From contig JAZDEY010000061.1 of the NCBI GenBank assembly GCA_043808325.1, positions 1 to 57,227 on the forward strand: DNA of 57,227 nucleotides. Reading direction: 5' to 3'. The stretch is from JAZDEY01 sp043808325 [NCBI: Candidatus Eiseniibacteriota bacterium] (GTDB lineage: Bacteria > Arandabacterota > Arandabacteria > Arandabacterales). The notes below the pieces were generated by a model. It was given only the letters and a program-made list of their open reading frames with translations, ran no database searches and was not told where the DNA came from. A program made the position numbers and the translations under genes. The stretch's first letter is position 1, and each line of letters starts with the position of its first letter. Positions 38,015 to 45,800 of this stretch are shown in pieces.

Positions 38015-38839
38015 TCACTCCCACTTGAGGCTCTTGCGTTCGGCATCCGAGAGCTCGTCCCCGCTCGCGTCCTTGGCTCCGCCCTTGGTCCTCAAAATAT
38101 CGTCGTAGCTTCTTCTGACGATGTCGAGCACCGTACCCAGAGTCCTCTCGTCCTCGATCCGCTTGGTGGTCCACTTGCCGGGCCCCGATTCAATCCATAT
38201 CGTGCCCCGGTGGCTCCTCAAGTTGGCCACTGGCACCCAGTCAAGCGCCTTGCTGCGATAACCGACGGAGGCCGAAACCTCGAGCCCCTCCGCGATACCT
38301 ACCAGATCTGTGACGGTTCGTGAGAGCAGACCGACTTCGGCAACGTCAGTCCTGAGCTTCTCCTCGGCCTTCTCTCCGGGCCTCACCTTGATCTGAGGAA
38401 GCCCGACCACCTCCATGTATAGGCCCTTTTCCATGCCGATCCCCAGGCACTTGAACTCATAGCACATCTTGGGATTGACATTGAGCATCGATGCCAGGAC
38501 AAGAATGTGAGGGCTAAAGCTCTCCGCCATAAGCACAATGCCGGGTTCGCAGGTCCAATCAAACTTGGGGTTCTCCCGGGCCAACCGTTCTCTGTTGTGA
38601 GCGAGCCAAGCGATGTGTCTGCCAAAGCTCATCACCAGGCTGTCGCCGGACTTCTCCTTAGCTGCAACGACAAAGACCCTGCCGTCGCCGTCACCCGCCA
38701 GAAAACCCATCTCATTATCATCGGTGGAGAGAGCTATCTCATCGATAACGCTAAGTCCTTTTATCTCTCCCTCGAGCGCCTCCTTGACCAGTGTTATCAG
38801 CTCCTTAGAGCTTGCAATCTTCCTTTTTTCAATGCGCAT
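38015..38839 (-). CDS. NucS/DUF91-like protein with altered nuclease core
   Basis: A 274-residue soluble protein. Residues about 28-145 follow the layout of the NucS/DUF91 PD-(D/E)XK nucleases: a strand with a hairpin (GFLAGDGDGRVFVVAAKEK), a helix ending in IAWLAHNRERL, then GIVLMAESFSPHILVLASMLN. In active members the core reads DLLA...VVIELK; here the Asp is Gly and the Glu is Ala, so only the Lys seems kept. That suggests loss of nuclease activity. The rest is not recognised. It overlaps the MinD-like gene by 43 bases and has GGAGGGAGGTGA upstream of its ATG. A DNA-binding or structural role beside two ParA-type ATPases is inferred. Confidence 0.55.
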   Translation of the reverse strand: MRIEKRKIASSKELITLVKEALEGEIKGLSVIDEIALSTDDNEMGFLAGDGDGRVFVVAAKEKSGDSLVMSFGRHIAWLAHNRERLARENPKFDWTCEPGIVLMAESFSPHILVLASMLNVNPKMCYEFKCLGIGMEKGLYMEVVGLPQIKVRPGEKAEEKLRTDVAEVGLLSRTVTDLVGIAEGLEVSASVGYRSKALDWVPVANLRSHRGTIWIESGPGKWTTKRIEDERTLGTVLDIVRRSYDDILRTKGGAKDASGDELSDAERKSLKWE

Positions 38840-39867
38840 CTTTCGAAGGTCACCTCCCTCCTTCTCTTCGCGATTGCGGACTCGTCCATCACGATGAGTC
38901 CGAGGATCCAGTCAATGCCCTTGCCTGCCTTCGAGTCAGGAAACGCTCTCAGCAAAGGGACTTCTCGTTCATAGGCTTCATTCACCATGGCATCATCAAG
39001 AACATAGCCATAGTTCCTGAGGTTTATTTTCAGGAATTTGCGACAGACTTCCATCAGCTTTCTGAAACAGTCTTCCCCTTCAGCATAACTCCTAACCAGA
39101 TTTATTACAAGCCCTATTCTGGCGTTTGGTGCGGCGGAGTGAATCCGCTTTATTGCGACATATGAAGCCTTGAGCTTGTCTGAACCGGGCTCGGTCACTA
39201 CCATCACCAGGGTCGCGATACCCCAAATGGCGCGGCTGGGTTCTCCCCAAGGAGAGGTATCGATTACCACCCACTGGGCTTCTCTTGCAGCAGCTTCTAT
39301 CACCGCGAGAGATGAGATCGGAAGCGTCGAGGCCCCGGGTGGAGAGGCGATCTCCGCTGCAGGAAAGACCGCAATGCCGGGAGAGTCGCCCGGGCCGGGC
39401 TCCATCAGGCCGCGCTCCGTCGCAGCGAGGATATCCACAGCCACAACCGAGCCATAGCTCTCATTGGTGGTAACGACGGCCCCCATGTTCCGGCCGGCCG
39501 CGCTGCCCACCCTGCTCGTGGGGGAACTGCCGGTTATGTCGAGCACATCCGGCCTCTCAGCATCAGCGTTGACCAGAGCCACCTTGCAGCCCCTGGCGAA
39601 AAGCCCGTAGCCGAGGCTGGCCGCGAGAAAGGTCTTGCCTCTGGTACCCTCCCCCGAGGTGATGCTCAGGTATGCGGCCTTGGGCAGCCACAGCCCGGGA
39701 ACTTCTGCGGACTCGCTCACAGCGGGGCTCTCATCAGGTGCAATCGGAGGTCCTTGCGCGGCGCCTTTGCGCTTTTCCGCGCCGGAGAGAAACAGATGTG
39801 ATACTTCGGAGAGGCCTCGACCGAGCTTCCTGGCCGGCTTTACGTCATCGGCGTCTTGACCCGCCAC
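38797..39867 (-). CDS. MinD/ParA-like ATPase with altered Walker A
   Basis: A 356-residue SIMIBI-class P-loop protein. After a Ser/Pro-rich leader (1-60) comes YLSITSGEGTRGKTFLAASL. The usual deviant Walker A of MinD/ParA is KGGxGKT; here it is EGTRGKT, so the signature lysine is Glu (position 73). Further motifs are VALVNADAERPDV in place of LLIDxDxQ, and WVVIDTSPWGEP for the DxPP-like switch. The FlhG/MinD-like C-terminal helices follow. Loss of the signature Lys would affect dimer-dependent ATP hydrolysis. Only one base separates it from the ParA-CBM48 gene, and it overlaps the NucS-like gene, so the three are made together. Confidence 0.75.
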   Translation of the reverse strand: MAGQDADDVKPARKLGRGLSEVSHLFLSGAEKRKGAAQGPPIAPDESPAVSESAEVPGLWLPKAAYLSITSGEGTRGKTFLAASLGYGLFARGCKVALVNADAERPDVLDITGSSPTSRVGSAAGRNMGAVVTTNESYGSVVAVDILAATERGLMEPGPGDSPGIAVFPAAEIASPPGASTLPISSLAVIEAAAREAQWVVIDTSPWGEPSRAIWGIATLVMVVTEPGSDKLKASYVAIKRIHSAAPNARIGLVINLVRSYAEGEDCFRKLMEVCRKFLKINLRNYGYVLDDAMVNEAYEREVPLLRAFPDSKAGKGIDWILGLIVMDESAIAKRRREVTFERCALKKGRLQALRS

Positions 39868-39868
39868 C

Positions 39869-40960
39869 CTACTTCACCACCACTACGGAGTTCTTACCGC
39901 TGTGGCTGTCGTCCACACTGATAGGATTCAACGGGTCCGGCTTCCACTGGCCGTCAACAATGAACTTGTACTGATAGACTCCGGAGTCAAGACTGGCAAT
40001 CGCAACCCAGATCCCGTCCTCGTCATCATCGTTCATCACTATCGGTTCCGCCCATTCGTTAAAGTCGCCTGTCAGTTCAACCTGGTTTGCCCCCGGGGCC
40101 TCGACCGTGAAAAGGATTCCCCCCGGCACGGGCCTAGGACCGTAGATCTCTTTCTGGGGGACGGGCAGCCCGACCTGCAGGGCTTCCTCCACCTTGACCT
40201 GGTCCTCCTCGGCCACAACCTCCTCGGCCAGGGCCAGATACTCCTTGAAACCCCTTGAATGTCGGTCGTAATCGGTGATCGGCGTGCCGTGGCTTGCAGC
40301 CTCGCGCAATTTCACATTGTTGTGGATCAAAGTCCTGTAAGTTCGCTCCTCAAAGTGCTTCAAGATGTCTTCGACGATCTCGGCTGAGAACTTGGTTCTG
40401 CCGTCATACATAGTGGACAGCACCTTGAGCCTGAGGTCGTGCGAGGTCTCCTCGCGGACAAGGTCGATCATATCCAGGAGCCTGCCCACTCCCCAGAGCG
40501 AGAAAAAGCTGCCCTCGATCGGGATCATCGCTTCGTTGCAGGCCCTGAGCGCATTGAAAGTCAACAGTCCAATGCTCGGCGGGCAGTCCACGATGACATA
40601 GTCATAGGTGCGGGCCAGCGAACGCAAGGCCCCCATCAGGCAGTTCTCCCGCCCGGGCATACCTGCCATCTTCTGTTCAAACGCACTCAAGAGGATGCCC
40701 GACGGCGCAAGGTCAAAGGACGGCCGGACTTCCCTTATGATCTTCTCCACGCCTATCTCGCCGAGCATCACCTCATACATACACTGCCCGGTCTCCTCCA
40801 GCCCGATACCGACACCGGCCGTGGCGTGCGCCTGAGGGTCAAGGTCAACCAGAAGAACGTTCCGGCTCTTAAGCGCAAGACAGGCCGAGAGATTTATCGC
40901 AGTGGTCGTCTTGCCGCAACCACCCTTCTGGTTCACAATCGCTATCGTTCTCATAGCCAT
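39869..40960 (-). CDS. ParA-family ATPase fused to a glycogen-binding CBM48 domain
   Basis: Residues 1-250 are a ParA/Soj ATPase with deviant Walker A QKGGCGKTT (11-19), LLVDLDPQAHAT and VDCPPSIG. Residues about 281-363 are an AMPK-beta-type CBM48: LTGDFNEWAE, a long acidic loop, VYQYKFIVDGQWKPDP and KNSVVVVK. By alignment with mammalian AMPK beta, the four glycogen-contact residues Trp100, Lys126, Trp133 and Asn150 are all kept (Trp303, Lys332, Trp339, Asn357). ParA proteins position plasmids, chromosomes or large cargo on the nucleoid, while CBM48 binds alpha-glucan. The inferred job is to tether or distribute glycogen-like granules. No ParB is adjacent. It follows the flavin-reductase gene by 33 bases. 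Confidence 0.9.
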   Translation of the reverse strand: MAMRTIAIVNQKGGCGKTTTAINLSACLALKSRNVLLVDLDPQAHATAGVGIGLEETGQCMYEVMLGEIGVEKIIREVRPSFDLAPSGILLSAFEQKMAGMPGRENCLMGALRSLARTYDYVIVDCPPSIGLLTFNALRACNEAMIPIEGSFFSLWGVGRLLDMIDLVREETSHDLRLKVLSTMYDGRTKFSAEIVEDILKHFEERTYRTLIHNNVKLREAASHGTPITDYDRHSRGFKEYLALAEEVVAEEDQVKVEEALQVGLPVPQKEIYGPRPVPGGILFTVEAPGANQVELTGDFNEWAEPIVMNDDDEDGIWVAIASLDSGVYQYKFIVDGQWKPDPLNPISVDDSHSGKNSVVVVK

Positions 40961-40993
40961 TCGCCTCCGGCTCCTGATGGCCGACAGGAGACT

Positions 40994-41494
40994 CTAATAG
41001 TATCTTCCCACTGACTCGCCAATCCTGTAATAGCCGCCCCTGTGCAGAACCAGCGGTCTCTTCTTAGGATCGATATCAAGCGCCGCTACACGGCCGACAA
41101 ATATGGTGTGGTCGCCTATCGATATGGCTTTCTCGAGCTTGCATTCCATCGTCACTGCGGCACCCTCCAAGACCGGAGGACTTATCGTATTCGAGGGTCT
41201 GGGCTTCAAGAGGCCGGAGGCGAACTTGTCCAATCTGCGTCCCGATGCGGTGCCGGCGTGTTGGGCAAGCTCCATCTGATCGTCCGCCAGGATACTGAGA
41301 CCAAACTCCTTGGTTTCCATCACGAGATCATGGGTGTACCGCTGTGGAGCGATATGCACAACAACAAGGGCGGGCCGGTGGGAGACCGGAATCGTCCAGG
41401 CCGCAGTCATTGCATTGACGGTGTCGCCGCGCTTTACAGTGACGATCGCGACTGACTCAGCAAACTCACCGGTCACCTTGCTCAGATCTTCCAT
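40994..41494 (-). CDS. Flavin reductase-like FMN-binding protein
   Basis: A 166-residue split-barrel flavoprotein. ATG at 41494 is chosen because AAGGAGGGG stands directly upstream; a longer frame to 41602 lacks a site and crosses the promoter. FMN-binding motifs VNAMTAAWTIPVSHRPALVVV and the later FGLSILADDQ are recognisable for the flavin_reduct family (each under 21 residues as quoted). HTIFVGRVAALDI is also typical. It could supply reduced flavin to a partner or be a high-molecular-weight rubredoxin-type oxidoreductase, but no partner is seen. A promoter with an overlapping inverted repeat precedes it, and it is first in the transcript that runs into ParA-CBM48. Confidence 0.87.
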   Translation of the reverse strand: MEDLSKVTGEFAESVAIVTVKRGDTVNAMTAAWTIPVSHRPALVVVHIAPQRYTHDLVMETKEFGLSILADDQMELAQHAGTASGRRLDKFASGLLKPRPSNTISPPVLEGAAVTMECKLEKAISIGDHTIFVGRVAALDIDPKKRPLVLHRGGYYRIGESVGRYY

Positions 41495-41516
41495 CGCCCC
41501 TCCTTGACGGGTTGTT

Positions 41517-41528
41517 CTCACTTGTGAG
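41517..41528. promoter_or_regulatory. Possible operator over the flavin-reductase start site
   Basis: An inverted repeat CTCAC-TT-GTGAG lies immediately downstream of the -10 box at 41530-41535, where it would cover the predicted transcription start. A repressor bound there would block the transcript leading into ParA-CBM48. Confidence 0.35.
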
Positions 41529-41529
41529 T

Positions 41530-41557
41530 ATTGTAGCGAGGTCGGCAAATCAGTCAA
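41530..41557 (-). promoter_or_regulatory. Sigma70 promoter of the flavin reductase/ParA-CBM48 unit
   Basis: Minus strand TTGACT (41552-41557), 16 bases, TACAAT (41530-41535). The start would be near 41523, some 29 bases before the ATG at 41494. Confidence 0.6.
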
Positions 41558-41602
41558 GCATAATTGAGGCAGTTGGCAAAGCACGGTAGCGATCGACGGC
41601 AC

Positions 41603-42595
41603 TTAGACCAGCTTCGCCAGGGTGCTCGCTGCTTCCTCGGGGGAGACAGGATTCAGGTGGAAGCCTCCGCTTTCGACGAGGCCGCCGAGGACGCTGATGC
41701 AGGGATCGATCTCGATGTGCCAATGGTAATCGAGATCGATGGTCTTCCATGCGTCAGCCTTGGGCCTGCGGAAGGGTGCGGTGTGCAAAGTGAGAACGTA
41801 GCCGTCCGACTTCGCGAGCTTCTCTATGCCGGTGGTCAAGCGCTTGAGAAGATTGGCCAGGCTGCGAAGCTCGTCGTACGACGCGGTGTGGAAGTCGGGT
41901 GAATGCCTTAAGGGAACGATCCACATCTCAAAGGGAACCCGGGCCGCATAGGGCGATAGGGCGACCATGTGGCTGTCTTCACAGATCACTCGAGATCGAG
42001 TCTTTCTCTCCTGAAGCATGTAGTCGCAGAAGACGCATCTCTCCTTGAAGCTGAAGTACTTGCGGGAGGCATTCAGCTCGTGTTTGATCAGGCCCGGCAC
42101 AAACGGCGCCGAGACGATGTGCCACCGCGGATGCAGGGGATGGTCGCCGCCGCGCAATGTGCGGACCTTGAATGGAAGCACGTGTTTGAGTCTCGGATCG
42201 TCGCCGAGATCCACGGCGCGCCGGCGAATCGTATCCAGGACCGAAAAGATCTGATCCTCCTCAAGACCCTCAAACTCGACGTCGTGGGAACGGCTTTCGA
42301 TCACGATCTCGTGGGCCCCGATTGCCTCCATCCTATCGCAGATGCCGACACCCTTCTTGCCGAAGTCGCCTTCAATGTGGAAGATTGGAGGCGAGCCGGC
42401 CACCACTCGTAAGGTCCAGTCTGAACTGCCGCCCCCGCCATGGCCGTTGAGACGGAATATCTCCTTGCCCGTGAGCGCCTCCCGGCCGGGACAGTAAATG
42501 CACCCGTTGCCCGTCTCGTCGGCAAGCAGCCCGCTCTTTTCCGGGCAGATTACGACCCAGTCGCCCGAAAGGGGATGTCTTCTCAGTTCGGCCAA
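41603..42595 (-). CDS. Galactose-1-phosphate uridylyltransferase-like protein, active site altered
   Basis: A 330-residue HIT-superfamily protein resembling GalT. TTG at 42595 is taken as start because GGGAGGAT lies seven bases upstream and MAELRRHPLSGDWVVICPE is the normal GalT opening. Two CxxC pairs occur (CIYCPG, CVFCDYM) as in zinc-binding GalT, and the C-terminus has DYHWHIEI and GFHLNPVSPEEAA. Where GalT has HPHxQ, with the nucleophilic His, this protein reads HPRWH (within DHPLHPRWHIVSAPFVP). The usual NHGxxAGAS stretch before it is also absent. It may use another residue or another nucleotide sugar. It lies just upstream of the flavin reductase/ParA-CBM48 unit. Confidence 0.75.
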   Translation of the reverse strand: MAELRRHPLSGDWVVICPEKSGLLADETGNGCIYCPGREALTGKEIFRLNGHGGGGSSDWTLRVVAGSPPIFHIEGDFGKKGVGICDRMEAIGAHEIVIESRSHDVEFEGLEEDQIFSVLDTIRRRAVDLGDDPRLKHVLPFKVRTLRGGDHPLHPRWHIVSAPFVPGLIKHELNASRKYFSFKERCVFCDYMLQERKTRSRVICEDSHMVALSPYAARVPFEMWIVPLRHSPDFHTASYDELRSLANLLKRLTTGIEKLAKSDGYVLTLHTAPFRRPKADAWKTIDLDYHWHIEIDPCISVLGGLVESGGFHLNPVSPEEAASTLAKLV

Positions 42596-42620
42596 GCGAT
42601 ATCCTCCCGCATGGGCCTGG

Positions 42621-42752
42621 TGCAATCTGCATGCCACAGAGAGCGCGACCCAACCCATGTCACCGGATGCTCTTAGCGGACGAAGCGCAATCTAAAAGGT
42701 CTTGCCGGATAGGTAGAAAGCTGCAAAATGCGAGGGTTGAGTGCAATCTGCA
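42621..42752. repeat. Two 11-base direct repeats upstream of the GalT-like gene
   Basis: TGCAATCTGCA occurs at 42621-42631 and again at 42742-42752, both in the non-coding space upstream of the TTG start at 42595; a shorter GCAATCT occurs near 42688. They could be regulator sites or chance. Confidence 0.3.
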
Positions 42753-42774
42753 ACTGCCGGGAGCCTGATTGCGG

Positions 42775-42790
42775 GGCGCCGATCGGCGCC
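42775..42790 (-). terminator. GC-rich hairpin after the activase gene
   Basis: GGCGCC-GATC-GGCGCC is a perfect 6-bp stem 28 bases downstream of the stop of the 1439-codon gene on the minus strand. There is no U tract, so its role as a terminator is uncertain. Confidence 0.35.
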
Positions 42791-42817
42791 GGCCCCCTGG
42801 TACCGCAACCGCACCGC

Positions 42818-45800
42818 CTACCGCGCGCCCGCCTCGACCTGCTCCCTCGCCTTCATGCCTCTTGAAAGGCTGAACTGAATCGCCTGGTACATAAAGGCCT
42901 CAAGTCTCGTGAGCGTATTGGTCTGCTCGAGGCCATCGTAAGCCATCGTGAGGAAGGGCACGTTGTCCAGATCCTGCCGCACCTTCTTCATCACACCGCT
43001 CACGACCGTTCCCGGCATACACGTAAACGGCATCACATTGATGATGCCGCTTGCACCCTTTCGGACAAAATCAATGGCCTTGCCTATGCTCAGCACCGCC
43101 TCGCCTTCGAAGCTGTCGTGCACATATGGGAGGCTCAGCTTTATCACGTCTTCGATCAAGGGTTCATGGAGATTCTTGATCGCACCCTCGAAGATCTTTG
43201 CCATCTTGTGCTCGTCCTGCTTCTGGACCTTGTCTTTGATCACGGTGAGGAGCCACGACTTGTAGTCCTTGCGCACCAGATTGCCGCGCTTCCTGGTGAC
43301 ATTGGTGTAGAGGATCCACTCCGTAAAGGGTGGCATCCAGGCTTCGCCGCCCAGCCGCTCGACCTGGGCAACGATGTTGTCGTTACTGAACCGATTGCAC
43401 CGGACAAAGACCTCGCCCACAATCCCTATCACGGGCCGCTCGTCGGACCGGTCGATCGGGACCTTGAGCATTTCCTCTTTGCATTCCCGAAGAACTTCAA
43501 AAATATCCTCGCCATTAAGTATGCCGTCACACACGCGGTGGATGCCGGCCCAGAAGGCCTTGTCGGTCTCGCCCTTGTTCTTCTCATAGGGCCGGCGCTG
43601 ATGGAGCAGCTTCTCCAGGAGATCCGCCGCCAGGAGACCCCGCCAGCCGATCCGGTCGAAGTTGCGGGCGACCTCGCCGATCTCGTTGTAGAACTCCCTC
43701 CCCTGATTGGGCGATATTATAGGCACTTGTTCCTTGCCCAGCTGCTTGAGGACCATTCTCTGGAGCTTATTGTACTGACCGAAACGGCAGGGGCCGCTGC
43801 CTGATGGCATGAAGAAAGCCGATCGCTCGGGGTCAAACCCCGGCTCCATCACCTTCTTCACCATGTCTCCGGTGGTGACGATGCACGGGTAACATTCCTT
43901 ACCGGAGGTGAACCTTCTGCCATATTCCAGCGTCTTGGCGTCCGACTCGGGCAACACCTCGGCCTCGATCCCGGCTCGCGTGAAGGCCGCTGCAAACGGG
44001 TACGCGTGCGGTGACATGTTGGGGATGTAAAGCTTGCGTCCCCGGCGAGTGCTGACTCCCGACAGGCGGGCAGAGTCGTCGGTCACATCCCTGTCATGGT
44101 GGATCTCGACTACCCGCGCATGTTCCAGGCTATCCAAGAAGGCCTCGCATCGCGTTATGGCGCCCACATCGGCGCTGTGCTCATCGATCTCGATCTGCAG
44201 ATAGGGCTTCCCGCCCATCTTCGCTCGGAAGAAATGCATGATGAAGGAGTCGGGCCCACACCCGAAGTTGGTGATATAGATCGCAAACAGCCGCTTATCC
44301 TTGCGGATGATCTCGGCCGCCGACATGATTTTCTGCCCGTAACGCCAGTACATGTTCTCCCATTCCTGCGCAAGGTCGACCGAATCAATCGGCAGATAGT
44401 CTAGCGGCATCGGCAATGCGCCCAGGTCTCTAAGCTTCTTGGGAAGCTCGAGGTTGATGCCGTTGTCGCAACCGTTATAGGGTCGGCTCACGATGACAAA
44501 AGCACGGCCGTTCTCGCCGAGCCCGGCAAGCACCTCTTCCCCACGCTTTCTCAAGGCCTCGTAGTATCTGTCCTGCGCCAGGAATGCGGCATCGACCGCC
44601 TTCCGGATCTGGCCCTGGCTCTTGCCGAGTTCGCGGCCGACCTGCCTCAGACACTTGACCACCTCCGCCTTGCCGCGCGCAAGATAGACGTGGGGCTTCA
44701 AGATCTTGATGCCGGCTTTCTCAAAGTCAAAGGCCGCACTGGCGAAGTACGGGATCGTCTGGACGTAGGGGCAGGCGAAGCTCTGCTCGATGTGAGGGCT
44801 CCGCTTGCGGAGATTTATGATGCTCGGCAGGAAGATGTAGTCGATCTTCTTGCCCATCAGATTGAGAATGTGGCCGTGAGCGACCTTGACCGGGAAGCAG
44901 GTCTCCGCCGGAACCGATTCTATTCCGGCGTGAATGATCTTCTTGTTGGTCTTGTCGGAGAGCACAACCTCGACGCCCAGATTCTTCAAGAAGGCATGCC
45001 ACAGCGGGAAGGTCTCGTGGAAGAGTAAGCTGCGTGGCACGCCGACTCGGCGAGGGTCCGCCTTGACGTCGGGGCCCGGCTCCACGTAAAGCGTGGTCAA
45101 AAACTTCTCGCGCTCCGCAAAAAGGTCGGGAATATCCTTGGCCCTGGACTCCTTCTTCTCCACGTCGTACTTCTCGCATCTCGAGCCGTAGTAGAGAGGC
45201 TTCTCACCCTCGACCAGGACCTGCCTGATCTCACACATATTGGCGCAATCTTTACATTCGAAGCTGGTGATCTCGTACTTCTTCTTGCTTAGGTCGAAGC
45301 CCTTGAACTTGCTCTTCTTGCCCTTGTTGGCTTCCAGCGCAAGCACCGCGGCTCCGATCGCGCCGGTTACGTCCGCGTGCTCGGGTACGGTAATCTTCTT
45401 GCCGGTGACCTTCTCAAACGCCGCCACTACCCCGTCGTTGGCCGCAACGCCGCCCTGGAAGAAGATGTGGTTGCCGACCCGCTTGCTGGCGACGACCTTA
45501 TTGAGATAGTTGGCCACGATCGAATAGCTGAGGCCCGCTATCAGGTCGTCCCGTTCGGCGCCCTTCTGCTGATGGTGAACCAGGTCGGACTCCATAAACA
45601 CGGTGCATCGCTCACCGAGGCGAACGGGATTCGGCGCACTGAGCGCCCGGTCGCCGAATTCCTCTTCGATCTTGATATTGAGCTTTTCGGCCTGCTCTTC
45701 AAGGAAGGAGCCCGTGCCTGCCGCGCAAACCTTGTTCATCTCAAAGTCCACCACCGCTCCGTTCTCGAGGCTCACGTACTTGGAGTCCTGGCCGCCGATC

